64,000 nt of DNA from Mesostigma viride (taxonomy: Eukaryota > Streptophyta > Mesostigmatophyceae > Mesostigmatales > Mesostigmataceae): NCBI GenBank assembly GCA_009746045.1, contig RPFO01000667.1, positions 6,091,754 to 6,155,753 of the forward strand, written 5' to 3'. Numbering within the stretch: the first letter of the stretch is position 1; every line of letters begins with the position of its first letter. Positions 51,989 to 64,000 of this stretch are shown piece after piece. The position numbers were made by a program, and so were the translations under genes. Below the pieces are notes generated by a model, which was given only the letters and a program-made list of their open reading frames with translations, was not told the DNA's origin and searched no databases.

Positions 51989-52519
51989 CAGGGAGCACGG
52001 GCAGCACGAGGGGGGACCCCCCGACGTGGGCCGTGGAGTTGCCCAGCGTGACGGCCAGCAGGAAACATCCCGAACGCGTGACCGCCAGGCTCGCCGCGTG
52101 CTCGCTGCTGTCGCCCCCCGACCCTGCCAGGGGGGTCGCCGCCTGCCAGAAGCGCAGTGCCTCTAACAGAGCGACCGTCCGATTGACCCGGGTGGCCCCG
52201 CAGGCGGTGACGTTTCCCGTAACACCGATCCCCAGGCTGGAGGCGATGCGGGACTCCTCGGAGGATGCTATGCCATGAGGCGCGCTCGCCGTAGCGTTTG
52301 CGTACGAGGACGCCGTCATCTGCAGCGAGAAGGCCAGCAGGGTCCCTGCTGCGTCCGTGGGGCCGCTCAGCACGTTCCCAAAGCGGTCGCGCGGCGTCAC
52401 CCGCACCTGCCGCGCCACGCCCGCGGTCAGGGGGTAAGCCACCGGGAGGAGCTGGCCGCCGAGGGCGGGGGGAAGGGTGAGGTCGAGGGAGAGGGAGCAC
52501 AAGGGCAGGTGGATGGGCC
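51989..52519 (-). CDS. Exon 10, single-copy filamin-like domain
   Basis: 177 residues: GPIHLPLCSLSLDLTLPPAL, VTPRDRFGNVLSGPTDAA (RDxxGN), YANATAS, CGATRVNRTVALLEALRFW, RSGCFLLAVTLGNSTAHVGG and closing VLPVLPG. Several glycosylation-type sites. Acceptor CCCTGCAG before 52519, donor GTGGGT at 51987-51988. Confidence 0.88.
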
Positions 52520-52667
52520 CTGCAGGGACGGGGGCATGGGCAATAAGGTGTAGGGGGGTGTCATGCACAAAATTAAGTCAGTTATGAAGAAACTGCAGGA
52601 GGCATGCACAGCCGTAGTTCTGCCTGCACAGCCCACCATGACAAAATGAAATGTTTTGAAAGGTCAG

Positions 52668-53008
52668 TACCAAATGGCCATGGCTGTAATAGCAAGCGAA
52701 GAGCATGGCTGTAATAGCAAGCGAAGACAATGGCTGTAATAGCAAGCAAAGACCATGGCTGTAATAGCAAGCGAAGACCATGGCGGTAATAGCAAGCGAA
52801 GAGCATGGCTGTAAAAGCGAGCGAAGACCATGGCTGTAATAGCAAGCGAAGAGCATGGCTGTAATAGCGAGCGAAGACCATGGCTGTAATAGCAAGCGAA
52901 GAGCATGGCTGTAATGGCAAGCGAAGACCATGGCTGTAATAGCAAGCGAAGACCATGGCTGTAATAGCAAGCGAAGACCATGGCTGTAATAGCAAGCGAA
53001 GAGCATCA
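52668..53008. repeat. 25-bp minisatellite, about 13 copies
   Basis: Unit ATGGCTGTAATAGCAAGCGA plus AGACC or AGAGC, in the intron between exons 9 and 10. Long ORFs on the minus strand here are repeat artefacts. Confidence 0.94.
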
Positions 53009-53521
53009 GAACGAAGCTTCATTTGGCGTTGAATGGCCACAAGAAATAGGTCACGCTGAAAAGGTAAATTTGGGGTTTATCCATGGCCTCAGCGGACGGA
53101 TGGGGTGCATGTTACTGGATCCTTCCAAAATATCTCATCGGATTTGAGATGAAATGCTGTGAGGCTGACAGACGGTCGTTCACCCAGAGAATCTCGTAAA
53201 ATAAGGCACCTCAAGTTTACTTTTGGGGCAAGCAAAAGTTTCCCACACATGATGGCGACACCAGCAAGGGTACATGACGGCCCAGGGGATATCTCCAAAG
53301 GAACCCTTCAGGGTGCAACAAAAATGGCTTTAACCGCGAAATGTGCAAAGAACCTAAGCGGAGCTAGATTGGTGCGATGGCTGCGATGGCTGGGTGAGAT
53401 GTGTGGGTGAGATAGGTCGGTGCGAAGGGATGGTGCGATGGGATGGTCGGATGGGATGGTACGATGGGTGGGTGAGATGGGTTGCTAAGTCCCCTCCCTT
53501 CTCCCCAACCCTGGGACTCAC
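53009..53521. other. Intron 9, remainder
   Basis: Loose GATGGGATGGTRCGATGGG repeats at about 53385-53480, next to the exon 9 donor. Nothing else recognised. Confidence 0.55.
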
Positions 53522-54007
53522 CAGGGGCCACCTGCAGCGGTGCAGGGCTGCCCTCCAGCTCCTGCCCCGCGTGCGCCACCGACACAAAGTAGCTGCCAGC
53601 CACCGTCGCCGTGAAGTTGACCGCATGCGCGCCCGCGTTGACGCCCGATGCGACCACGTGGGAGTAGAACTCGACCGCGCGCAGGCGGAGGGGGTCCGTG
53701 TCGGCGTACAGCTTCAGCACAAACAGGCCGGTGCCGTTGGTGGGCGCCGGCATGCGCGGGGACGCGTTGCCAAACTTGTCCCTGGGCCTGATGACCAGGG
53801 TGGCCAGGTTGCCCGCGGCGAGCGGGGGCCAGGCGTGCTTCAGGGGCGTGGGCGGCGGGATGACTGCGCGGTTCCACCAGAAGTCGCTCGTGGCGTTCTG
53901 GGGAGGGCTCAGCGGGGGCGGGGGTGGGGGCGGCGCGACATCGGTGGGGGTGGCGTTGTCTTCCACGCCCAGCATGATGAAGTACGACCGGGCGGGGGCC
54001 ATGGGGC
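53522..54007 (-). CDS. Exon 9, single-copy filamin-like domain
   Basis: 162 residues: GPMAPARSYFIMLGVEDNAT, a poly-Pro stretch (VAPPPPPPPLSPP), LVIRPRDKFGNASPRM (RDxxGN), AGSYFVSVAHAGQELEGSPA and closing QVAPG, a textbook filamin end. Acceptor CATGCAG before 54007, donor GTGAGT at 53520-53521. Confidence 0.9.
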
Positions 54008-54914
54008 CTGCATGCCGCGGTTGGAGGGTAAGACAAAGCAAGCACAGGAAAGACAAGAGAGATGTGAGATGGATAGGGGCGACACTTGGTGAGTGTGGGG
54101 CCAGCAAGTATGATAAAGGGCAGGTGTCTTGTGAACTAAGGAGAGACAGGGGAAGGTGAGGGAAGGACAAGCAAGCATACTTCTTGGGTAAGAGGAGACG
54201 TCACGTGCAACCGTTGGATCCGAAAATTGGTGAGGGTAGGGCGAGCAAGCATGGAAAGAGGAGAGGCTGTGCGCGATGGGGAAATGTTGAATGAGAAGGC
54301 AAATGGCAACTCAACTCAACAGGAACTGCAGCAATACAAGCTCAACAGGAACTGCAGGGTCAACTGGGTATCACATATATATTATATTATACATCATATC
54401 TATTATCTACTATATTATCTATTATACATCATATCTATTATATTTATATGTATTATATATTCGGAGAAGGTTTGTGTTGTATCTGAGGGAAGCCCAGCAG
54501 AGACTTCTCCTTCTTTACTACTTTGATGAGGCACTGTCATTGAAACACCATCCAGAAAAGAATCACTGTGTGAGCACTTATATAATCACTGTTGCTGTGG
54601 ACCTGTTGACTTTCACAGTCAATTACCTTGAATTGAGACATAACATGGACAGGGATGTAATGATGGTACAGCAGATACAAACAAGGGCTTTGGTGCCCTA
54701 GCTATGTCCGGACAGATGCACCCCCCACACTCGGGACCCCACGTGCCCCCGCTGGATCCCGTGAAACTGCAATCCATTCCGCATGACCCCTCATTGCACC
54801 ACATGACCCCACACAACCCTACTTAATCCCACTTGACCCCTGTGGGACCCCACATAACCCCACATTACCCCACACCCCCGCATGGCCCCGCATGCCCCTC
54901 AAATGCAACTATAC
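54008..54914. other. Intron 8, AT-rich segment and CCCCACA repeats
   Basis: An ATATCTATTATACATC-type low-complexity stretch spans 54370-54465, and loose TGACCCCACA repeats 54780-54885. No coding signal. Confidence 0.55.
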
Positions 54915-55301
54915 CTGGAAGCACCGTTTTCACAAATGGGCTGCCCGCAACATGCCCCGTCGGCGCATCAGTCGGGGTGTTGAGGTTTGTCGCGGTGACG
55001 GAGATATAGTACGGCCCCGCCCGCACAAAGGAGAGCACCGCCTCGTGCAGGAAGTCGCCGCGCGCGATCTTGGGCAGCTCGTCCCCGAGGGAGGCCGTGC
55101 GGCCGGCCGCACTGGGGACGCCCCACTCGATGGGACACGCAAACACCCTCACGCCGGGCAGGGAGTCGGAGCCATTGGACCTGTAGTCCGCCACGTCGTC
55201 CCTGGCGTCCCTGGGGATGACCACGATGTTGCTGACGGTGCCAGCATCACTGGGCAGCAGGCCAGCCCCTTCTACAAAGTAGTTGGACGGCATGGGCGGG
55301 C
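54915..55301 (-). CDS. Exon 8, single-copy filamin-like domain
   Basis: 129 residues: GPPMPSNYFVEGAGLLPSDA, IVVIPRDARDDVADYRSN (RDARDD in place of RDxxGN), GPYYISVTATNLN, HVAGSPFVKTVLPG. Acceptor CTCACCAG before 55301, donor GTATAG at 54913-54914. Confidence 0.88.
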
Positions 55302-55660
55302 CTGGTGAGGAGAGGGGATTAGGCATTTGGCGATGGCAGAAACATGACATTGTTTGCATGAGTAGGGGGGAGCACAACGCATAGGGGGGAAGAAAGGCCG
55401 TTGGCAGTGTAAGGTGATAATTAAAAGAGAGAGATGGTGGGACGACCCGACAAAAAAATAGGTCAGAAAAAGCAAGGGCTTCTTTCCCTTCCAACCACTG
55501 TCAACATGTGCGGAGTGCTGTGCCAGCTGGGGTAGAAGCATTTGGGGTTGAATTGCGGGGTGTACCTCTGTCGGGTGGAACCTTGCACGAGAGGAACCTT
55601 CTGGCAAAGAGGCTGTTTTTCATTCTAAAACCGAATACTTGCATCACACGGCGCATTACA

Positions 55661-55681
55661 CTACTACTACTACTACTACTG

Positions 55682-55724
<43 letters not shown>

Positions 55725-55773
55725 CACTACTACTACTACTTCTACTACTACTACTACTACTACCACTACTACT
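55661..55773. repeat. (CTA)n trinucleotide array
   Basis: About 37 copies of ACT/CTA with a few GCT, CCA and TCT interruptions, near the donor of exon 7. Confidence 0.94.
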
Positions 55774-55801
55774 AATGTTGCATAATGCTGCTGCGCCTCA
55801 C

Positions 55802-56194
55802 CGGCAAAGACGCGAGCGTTCAGGTTCAGGGGCCGCACGGTCCCTGACAGGGAGTCGGAGACCCGGAGCGAGTACCACCCGGCGACGGTCGTGTTGATGA
55901 CGAACACGTGGTAATCCAGGGTGGCGTCGTATACTGTCGACACGGGAAGCCAAGTGACCGGCACCGCCGGCGGGTTATCCAAAGGTGACGGGTCGGACGC
56001 GTATTCCGCTGGATTGGCCACTATCTTCCACCGGGACGGGATGTCGAACTCGGGGTCGAGGCGAGGCCCGTTATAGTACTCGAAACTGCGGCACCAGAGT
56101 TGGTCGGGCTTGCCGACGCGGAGCGCGTCGGTGGGGGTGAAGGGCATCCGGGACGCGGTGTAGAAGGTGCACGAGAGGATGGGCCCGGCTTCCT
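55802..56194 (-). CDS. Exon 7, single-copy filamin-like domain (divergent)
   Basis: 131 residues: EEAGPILSCTFYTASRMPFT, LWCRSFEYYNGPRLD, VFVINTTVAGWYSLRVSD and closing NARVFAG. The RDxxGN motif is absent; placement rests on phase, flanking splice sites and the closing strand. Acceptor GCCTGCAG before 56194, donor GTGAGG at 55800-55801. Confidence 0.83.
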
Positions 56195-56766
56195 CTGCAG
56201 GCGACGTGGGACAGGTGGCAACGGGGTAGGGCGGGAAAAAAAGGGGCACTTTTGATTTGATTAGGGCACTTCCGACGTGCCGCCGGTCCGGGCCTTGTAC
56301 CGCAGTATTATGTTTCAAAATTAGCTTCTGAGAAAGTCAAAGTTGAAAAAGCAATAGCATCAACCCTAGACGTGGTCGAAAAGCCTCGCTGAGACGACTG
56401 CTGACAGATTGTGAGCGAGGGAGGCAGGACCGGTGATGACCAGGTTTCCATGCGGCCAGGTATGGCAAGGGTGTGAAATCCTGTGGAAGATATAAAAAGA
56501 ACCCCGAGAGCATGACCAAAAACCGATTCAGCCTGATCTGCAAAGCCAGATGCAGTCAAGGAAGCTTGTATTTCTGGTGGGTGCGAGTTAGGTTCAAGGG
56601 GGCAGGGTACATTTCAGCTCTGCTTACCTAGTTAACGCGGCTGAGAGCACCAAAACAAACCTATAGATGATAAGACTCACCGATGGGCTGACCCTAGACT
56701 ACGCTGATTACTCCGATTGTGACTCCTGGAACAAAGAGAGAAGCGAAAAGCGAAAAAGGAACTCAC
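56195..56766. other. Intron 6, nothing recognised
   Basis: About 570 bp without arrays or coding signal. Confidence 0.5.
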
Positions 56767-57138
56767 CTATCGACTGTGTTATCTCCACGTTGACAGGGCT
56801 ATTCTTGACACCCGCCCCATCCACCTGGACCGCCAGCCTGTACGTGCCAGCTGTCAGCACGCGGTACTCGTTGTACCACGCATTGCCAGCCGCATCCCAC
56901 TGCCAGGCGGGGAGCGCCCACTCCGCTCCGCTGCTGCTGCCCGTGGCGGTGTCGGCGAGGCTCGCAGTAATGAATAACCCTGACTCGATGATAGGGTCGC
57001 TGTAGATGAGGTTGTCATAGCGGTCGCGCAAGACCACCTGGATGCGCCGCCATTCGCCGACCAGGGGCCCCTGACTCAGCGTCAGGTTGCTGTTGATTCG
57101 CCCCGCCGACAGCTCGCAGTTGGCGGGACTGCGGGCGG
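56767..57138 (-). CDS. Exon 6, single-copy filamin-like domain
   Basis: 124 residues: AARSPANCELSAGRINSNLT, IQVVLRDRYDNLIYSDP (RDxxDN), AGTYRLAVQVDGAGVKNSPV and closing ITQSIG. Two AG acceptors ten bases apart are possible; the outer one (GGCGCAG before 57138) is chosen because only it keeps phase 1. Donor GTGAGT at 56765-56766. Confidence 0.82.
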
Positions 57139-57831
57139 CTGCGCCATGGAGGCAAGAGGGAGGGGGGCGAAGAGATAAGAAAGTGGGGCGAGGAGATATG
57201 GGATTAGCAGCTCAGGGAAAAAGAAATAGTGGCATGGGGATTCGGGAAGGGTGGAAACCGCAGTGCGTACCCCCCCCTTCCCCCCCCCCCCCCCCCTTCC
57301 TAGACAGAATGGGGTCCCTGCTTGTTACAAAAATATATACAATAATATAATAAAATACATATAATACAACAAATCTCGGTTATCCCTCGCAGGCATGGTT
57401 GCAAAGGTGCGGACAGGTCTTGTCTGGCGTCCACTTTGTCACAGTCTAAAGGCCTCTTTGTAACAGACAATCACTAACAGCTCAGAGTCCAGGAGTCTTT
57501 AACACTCTGTGCATGTCACAGAAACCTGAGCTGGTAAGTTTGATATTTCTAGCAATTCAGCTTACCATCTCCAAAAACATATGTTCTAAAATGAACGAAT
57601 GTTTTTAAAACAAACAACTGTTTTAAGAGGAGAAGCAACCATGATCCGACCAACTCCCCCCAACATTGTCTTTTGGGACGAAGCCTTTAGACACAACTTC
57701 TCATCGTATAACAAGGGGTCGACGGCACCTTAACTCGTACCCCGTGTTGCAGCCATGAGATTCAATTGATCGATTAGTTGATTAAGAAGTTATGTAGAAA
57801 GGAAAAAAAGAGATAATTAATTAAAACCTAC
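57139..57831. other. Intron 5, with poly-C run
   Basis: Contains a C-rich run (57268-57298) and an A/T-rich stretch after it. Nothing else recognised. Confidence 0.5.
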
Positions 57832-58149
57832 CTGGCATCAGGAGCAGGTTCTCTGGAAACTGGAAAATGGGCGTCCCATCATACGTCACTGAGGCATAGC
57901 GGTGCACCGAGATGCCTTCAAACCCCAAGATGGTGAAGTTGATGTGGGCGGTGCCGGCGCCAGTGTCCATGAACGTGCGCGAGTACGCGACACTGTCCAT
58001 GTCGATGCCAAACATGGACGCGTTGCCCCCCGCGTACACCCAGTTGCCGAAACTGTCGACCATCTGCAGGTTGTATGAGTAAATAGTACCGGCGACGTAC
58101 GAGGGGCCCAGGGTGTTTGTGGCCAGAGAGTGCTGCGCAACGACGGTCC
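57832..58149 (-). CDS. Exon 5, single-copy filamin-like domain
   Basis: 106 residues: GTVVAQHSLATNTLGPSYVA, YNLQMVDSFGNWVYAGGN (VDxFGN), INFTILGFEGISVHRYASV and closing LLLMPG. Acceptor CCCCCAG before 58149, donor GTAGGT at 57830-57831. Confidence 0.87.
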
Positions 58150-58817
58150 CTGGGGGGGGGGAGGGGGAACGGGTGCACCAGACGGGCCAGGCAAGCGCAA
58201 GAAAGAAGGCAGGGAGATAGGAGACCAGAATACCCACATTGCTTATGTCAGTTAGTACATGACACTGTTGCATTCCGCACAGCAATATGCTGTCCATGGC
58301 AGATGATGAAATATATTATAGCCTGCAAATAGAAAGGGACTTTTGTGAGAACCGTACTGCCAGGCATGACCCGGAAGAAGATGAAGCATAAGCATCGAGT
58401 TCTTGCTTTCCTTTCTTGGATGCACAGGCAGCAGCAGGCGTTGTCCTGTGTGCGGCTTGTAAACCTTGCTAACATTGTAAACCTTGCTAACGTTGTAAAC
58501 CTTGCTAACATTGTTAACAAGCTAACATTGTTAACATTCAAAACATTTGGCCTGTTCATTTTGCTAGCAGCGCAAGCCCCTCGTGGGACTGCCTGGATTC
58601 CTCGTACCCTTCGATGCCTGGGTGACCTAGCCGCATATCTCTCGGGTGGAATCACTAGCAGCTCATGTCCCTTTTTGCACCTTTACTTAGTTACTTACTT
58701 TTTCTTACTTGCTCAACCCAGGCCAAACCTCCCCTTCGCTGTCCATATACTTCTGTGTTGTGAAAAACACACACCGAAATCCACAAGTGTAACTGTATGA
58801 GCCACGGGCGCGCCTAC
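58150..58817. other. Intron 4, with a 15-bp repeat
   Basis: GTAAACCTTGCTAAC-type 15-bp units repeat four times at 58458-58520. Nothing else recognised. Confidence 0.55.
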
Positions 58818-59249
58818 CTGCTCTCGCCGCCTTCCGGAACGGGCTGCGTCCCAGCGGCAGCGTCCCCTGCGGCGCATCCCACTCCACGTGCACCAGGTAC
58901 TGGCCGGCGCGCGTCACACGGTAGGACCCCTGCAGGGTGCCATCTACCAGGACGACCAGGGGGAGCGCGACAGGTGGCGCCGGCATCCCCTCGTTGCCCC
59001 CGAGCCCGTCGTCGTCCGGCACCAGGGTGTTGGTGGCCGGGTCCAGGGTGGGTGGGTCGAGCTTCCAGGGGTCTCCCTCCCATTCGATGGTGGCACGCAG
59101 CGAGGGCAGCAGGGACTGCAACGCGTCGCGGCTGGTGATGTTGTTGCCATATTCGTCCGTGAGGGAGAGCTTGAAGTACTCGTAGGAGCCGACGACAGAG
59201 TTGTCGAGGCCAGCCCCCGTGATGATGCAGCGCTCGGGGGAGAGGGTCC
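58818..59249 (-). CDS. Exon 4, single-copy filamin-like domain
   Basis: 144 residues: GTLSPERCIITGAGLDNSVV, KLSLTDEYGNNITSRDA (TDEYGN), LPLVVLVDGTLQGSYRVT, AGQYLVHVEWDAPQG and closing AARAG. Acceptor CCACGCAG before 59249, donor GTAGGC at 58816-58817. Confidence 0.88.
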
Positions 59250-59929
59250 CTGCGTGGTTGTGGATGTAAAGCAGCCGTGGGTTGCAACCGCAAAAGCAGC
59301 AATGAATAAATAACAAACACATAGCAGCTATGAGTTCGATGACAACACTGAGGAAAACTATAGAATAGGATACTATTTTAGTTGTATGCCATCAGGGAAT
59401 CAAACGTAGCCTAATAGGGATATTTCGTTCACATCCATCCTCACCAACTCTGTGCCCAATGCCCCCTGAGTCCAGATTCTGTTTAAGGGACTGTGACCTA
59501 CTCGTGTCCGTAAGACTTTCATGTCATGCCGTCCATCAGATTGATTCCGTCGCATCGATCCCTGAGCTACTTGGCCGTGTGGGCCAACAGCTGTCCACAA
59601 ACCGAAAGACCACCACTCTCCAGCTGCTAGCTCTGTAGCTTAGCTCCATACTTAGCCTGCCCTACATGGTATGATTTAGCACGTGCCAACATCCGAATAC
59701 ACCGTTGAGCATTTTAGCTTCATACTTTGCCTGCCAGGCATGTATCACACCCAACCAATGGACCCCCCCCAAAAAATAAGAAATGAAGAAAAGGAAAAAA
59801 AAGGGCGGCCCGACGGGAGCCACCCACCCGGAAGGAATAACACACACAACGTGGTGCATTTCAGATTTATAACACGTCCACGAACTCATCATGCCCACCC
59901 GCACGTCCTCAGGGGAGGCGTGCACCCAC
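59250..59929. other. Intron 3, nothing recognised
   Basis: About 680 bp without arrays or coding signal. Confidence 0.5.
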
Positions 59930-60250
59930 CCGGGAGGAAGACCAGCGACTGAGGGCTCCCTGACGTCTCCACGCCGTTGATGTAGCTGCGGAACTGGATG
60001 ACCCCGGCCTTCTGCACCCGATGGTTCACCGCGATCAGGTTGGACGCCGTGAGGATGTTGGGAAACGACCTCTCGCTGAACCAGCCATCGGCCAGGCTGT
60101 CGAACCGGAAACGGATCGATTCGTTCCCTGGAAAAATCTCCGGGCCACCGACGGGGTTCCAGGAATAGAACTTCACGTAGACGAAGCTGCCAGCCGTCAA
60201 CGGTGGGGGGGGTAGATCCAGCTCTGCGTGATAGTACAGTGCCTGAGTGC
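59930..60250 (-). CDS. Exon 3, single-copy filamin-like domain
   Basis: 107 residues: GTQALYYHAELDLPPPPLTA, VYVKFYSWNPVGGPEIFPGN, AGVIQFRSYINGVETSGSPQ and closing VFLPG. The SGSP..V..PG end is typical of filamin repeats; RDxxGN is absent. Acceptor CCTGCAG before 60250, donor GTGGGT at 59928-59929. Confidence 0.86.
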
Positions 60251-60597
60251 CTGCAGGAGGGTCAGCGGTAAAGAATTCGGCAGGCAAGGCACCCCGTACC
60301 GGCAGGCAAGGCAACTTCCTTCAGAAGGATGGACCATTTGGTCCCAGAAGCACTCCCTATGGTGTAGGATAGGGCTACGAGCTGGACTTGCTGGTAGGGG
60401 GCTTGCGCACGCAAGTCGCCCGGTAGGATGTGGTGGGAACACAGGGGGGCGCCTCATGGTGGGGGCCTGTAAATAAATTGGTCTATCTAATATATAGTAT
60501 GCGCCTGTCTGCAGAATCCATCTCATGCAATACTGCGAAGCATATGGTGGGACTCCGCAAGGATCACATGCTGATAAAAACACAGGGGTCCGAGGAT

Positions 60598-61552
<955 letters not shown>

Positions 61553-61858
61553 ACACAGGTGTCCCGGCATCTGATGGTGAGGTCCTGTTAATACCGCTGT
61601 ATGACTGACTGTACTGATTAGCTGAGCTCATCGCATGGTCGTGTGGGGTCATCGTCGCCCCAGCCTTGAGGCAGATCTGGCATGCGCACCACGCCGCACA
61701 CACTATAAATCTAGCGCACCACCCCTGCCCCACGACATGGCATGCACAACCCCACCGTCCCCAGGTGCCACGAGGGACGCGAGACGCCGCCGTATGTTGG
61801 ACTTGTGGCCGTGGCATGAGCACCACACGGCCTACCAAAAGCAAAGAGAAAGGCTCTG

Positions 61859-61970
61859 TTGTACCAAATAGGGTTAGGCTTGCACCAAATAGGGTTAGGC
61901 TTGTACCAAATAGGGTTAGGCTTGTACCAAATAGGGTTAGGCTTGTACCACATAGGGTTAGGCTTGACCC
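61859..61970. repeat. 21-bp minisatellite with TAGGGTTAGG, 5 copies
   Basis: Unit ACCAAATAGGGTTAGGCTTG plus T. It resembles telomeric words but the period (21) and flanks exclude a telomere array. Confidence 0.9.
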
Positions 61971-62333
61971 CTCAGGGCTTGAGTGTCATGGTTCTGAACA
62001 GCAAATGCCAGGACACTATACGATCCAAGAGACCACCCGCGCAGGACACGATACTTTCTTTGGCAGTACCGGAAAATGTTACAACTATTATAAACGGCCT
62101 GCTGCCTTTTCTTTTTTAAGCTGAGAGCACTTCTCAATTGAGATTTTTCCAAATGAGAACACTTGTCCAGTAGGCGTGTGCGACAATGCAGCCCAGCAGG
62201 GCTTGTGCAACACTCGGCACACTAGTCGAGGGAGAACCACGGGCCCTCTTTCATGGCAGAGTGTCCCCTCATCCAACGGTTTCCCTGAGACAACCAGACA
62301 CATTTGGGCCCAAACGGCCATCATCGCACTAAC

Positions 62334-62645
62334 CAAGGCCCGCAGACAGCCACCGCGACGCGACCTCCCCCCACGCGCTCGTCACGCTGAGCGCCCACAG
62401 CCCAGTGCTGAACACCGTGTAGCGAGCCAAGTAGGACCCCGACGCATTGCCCTGCGTGAACGAGCCCCGGACGATGGCTCCCGTGCTCCCGTGCGTCAGC
62501 CTCAGTTGCACGTCGTCTGAGGGGGTGAGGATGGCTGGGTTACCGTACTGGTCGCGCGCCCACAGGGTGAAGTAGGAGGGCTCGCCCATCGCCGCCGCTG
62601 CCAGGCCATCGCCTTCTACCGTGGTGGTGGCGAGCGACATGGGGC
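62334..62645 (-). CDS. Exon 2, single-copy filamin-like domain
   Basis: 104 residues: GPMSLATTTVEGDGLAAAAM, YFTLWARDQYGNPAILTPS (RDxxGN), NASGSYLARYTVFSTGLWAL. Donor G|GTTAGT at 62332-62333, phase 1; acceptor CACGCAG before 62645. It lacks the closing PG, ending in SAGL. Confidence 0.84.
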
Positions 62646-63345
62646 CTGCGTGCATGCCAAGAAAGGTGCGCCAGAAGTAGCACATGGCAAAGACATCCGC
62701 CCACGATGGCGCCGATCCATGCAGCAGCACGAGAGCACTCCATGATTGATCTATTGTCACGCACATGACATATTTCTAGAGCCAGGAACCTTATATGATT
62801 GATCTAGTGTCACGCACATGACATATTTCTAGAGCCAAGAACCTTATGACAAGGAAGGGGCGGGCACAGATGCGACACCTTACTTAGCCTAGAGACCGTT
62901 AAGCACGGACTAGTTCTAAGAATAGAACAGTTATGACAAGGATCTTAGGGGGGAGCGCAGGCGTTGCTTCTTACGAACTTGCTCATGTCTCAGGGTTGAA
63001 CTTTGCCTCATTCAGATCCCACCATGGACACCAACCAAGAGCGAATTTAATGGAAAACACCCACTTCAGGCCTGCCTTTCCCCACCTGTGATGGTGCAAT
63101 ACAGCACACCACCGACCTGCAGACTCTACTACAGGACTCTACTACAGTGTAATTTTGCAAAATCTGTGGTGCATCCCAGCTCAAACGGATACAAATACGC
63201 TGGGCTAGCCTTTGCCTGCCCTCCACACATGTGATAATGCATCCCAGCGCACCGCCAAAATAGAGACTTCAGTATAAAGCTCTATGTATGACTTCGCTAG
63301 GTCTGTGGTGCATCCCAGCTCATGTAATAGTTCATCCCAGCTCAC
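62646..63345. other. Intron 1, with duplicated segments
   Basis: A 59-bp tandem duplication (GTCACGCACATGACATATTT..) lies at about 62738-62850. Three decayed copies of the exon 1 donor region (GCATCCCAGCTCA/GCGCACC) lie at about 63171, 63237 and 63308. Confidence 0.65.
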
Positions 63346-63717
63346 CTGCTCTGAAGACAATAGCAGGCACTGGGCTGCCAGAAATATGCACGCCACCGGC
63401 CGTGGCCGTGACGTTATACACGCCCGACCTCGTGGTCGCGAACGACAGCATCGACGTCCCATTGGACCATGGCTGCACCATAAACGGGGTCGATGACGGC
63501 GGTGTCCCCGTGGGGGGAACCTGGGTGGGCATGACTTGAATGTCAAATGGCTGGGCGGACTCGGTCCAAACATTCCCCCACACGTCCCGCGCCTGGAGCA
63601 CAAAGGAGGCGCTCTGGCCGAGGTCGTAGCCAGAGACGCCAGCAGAAACAGCGCTGACGTTGCTGGGGGCTGATGCCACCTGGGTGATGATGGAGCTCTG
63701 CGCGGGCGACAGGGCGC
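63346..63717 (-). CDS. Exon 1 (of those visible), single-copy filamin-like domain
   Basis: 124 residues: GALSPAQSSIITQVASAPSN, FVLQARDVWGNVWTESAQP (RDxxGN), SGVYNVTATAGGVHISGSPV and closing VFRAG, a canonical filamin repeat. Acceptor CCCTGCAG before 63717, donor GTGAGC at 63344-63345. It is also phase 1 at its 5' side, so further exons lie upstream beyond the window. Confidence 0.88.
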
Positions 63718-64000
63718 CTGCAGGGGGGTCCAAGGCGTGGGCGCGAGGGGGGCATTCTTTGTATGCATTAGCAATCGAGACGGGCATGGTACCGAATCGG
63801 GTAATAATGCGCTGCGCTTTCGGCACTTTCTAGGGTTCATGCGTCCTGTTCCATGGCCAAGCGCCGAGATGGCTCCACAAATTTCAGACAGTAAACAGTT
63901 ATTCTCCGTATGGTACCGTAGAGCAAGTATAAGTCATGATTTTACTCCGGTTTTAGATGCAAGGATGGACTGCAGCCCTCACAGCATTCATGCGACGAAA

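Noticed and set aside
53394-54092. Plus-strand ORF of 232 codons opposite exon 9
   Set aside because: Antisense shadow of a GC-rich exon; the minus-strand frame has the filamin motifs and proper splice sites.
61859-61970. Telomere-like TAGGGTTAGG repeats
   Set aside because: The period is 21 bp with non-telomeric filler and only five copies, inside an intron.

Overview
The window is a piece of a eukaryotic nuclear genome, most likely from a green alga or a related alga. I base this on GC-rich coding exons separated by introns of about 0.1-2 kb, very many mini- and microsatellites, a PAT-type DIRS retrotransposon (this group includes kangaroo of Volvox), and the absence of any bacterial operon structure. 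The species cannot be named from the sequence alone.

Almost the whole window is one giant gene on the minus strand. I can place 40 internal exons between 63717 and 181, together 13,497 nt (4,499 codons), with neither start nor stop codon inside the window. Every exon is a multiple of three and every one is phase 1 at both ends. They encode immunoglobulin-like domains: filamin/ABP280-type repeats (RDxxGN in the middle, GSPF...V.PG at the end) and IPT/TIG domains. The first 11 exons (63.7-50.5 kb) are single-copy filamin-like domains. From 49.7 kb down, a five-exon cassette is repeated tandemly: V (long filamin-like exon), S (filamin-like), G plus y (one filamin-like domain split over two exons) and T (TIG). 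There are five full cassettes, A to E, and a sixth, F, whose T exon lies beyond position 1. Many N-x-S/T sites and paired cysteines suggest a large extracellular or cell-surface protein.

Two copies of one unusual LTR retroelement sit in introns of this gene: element 1 (4116-7970) and element 2 (21150-35088). Each has perfect 5-bp target duplications (GTAGT and GCTGT), about 615-bp LTRs with ends AGTT...AACT, and a 249-residue ORF of unknown function next to the LTR. In both copies the LTR plus this ORF is repeated as a huge inverted repeat, so the element is a near-palindrome that is nevertheless bounded as a normal LTR insertion. Element 2 carries a Ty1/copia-like gag-pol in the rare domain order Gag - zinc knuckle - integrase - protease - RT - RNase H. 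Element 1 keeps only the first ~222 Gag codons as the loop of the palindrome. A young PAT-type DIRS element (28018-33440, identical 431-bp split repeats, tyrosine recombinase) is nested in element 2. A decayed DIRS repeat lies at 20737-20955.

The introns hold tandem repeats of nearly every period from 1 to 60 bp, including an uninterrupted (ATC)n array of about 883 bp. Many exons are also followed or preceded by decayed tandem copies of their own exon-intron junctions. No tRNA, rRNA, CRISPR array or other independent gene was found.
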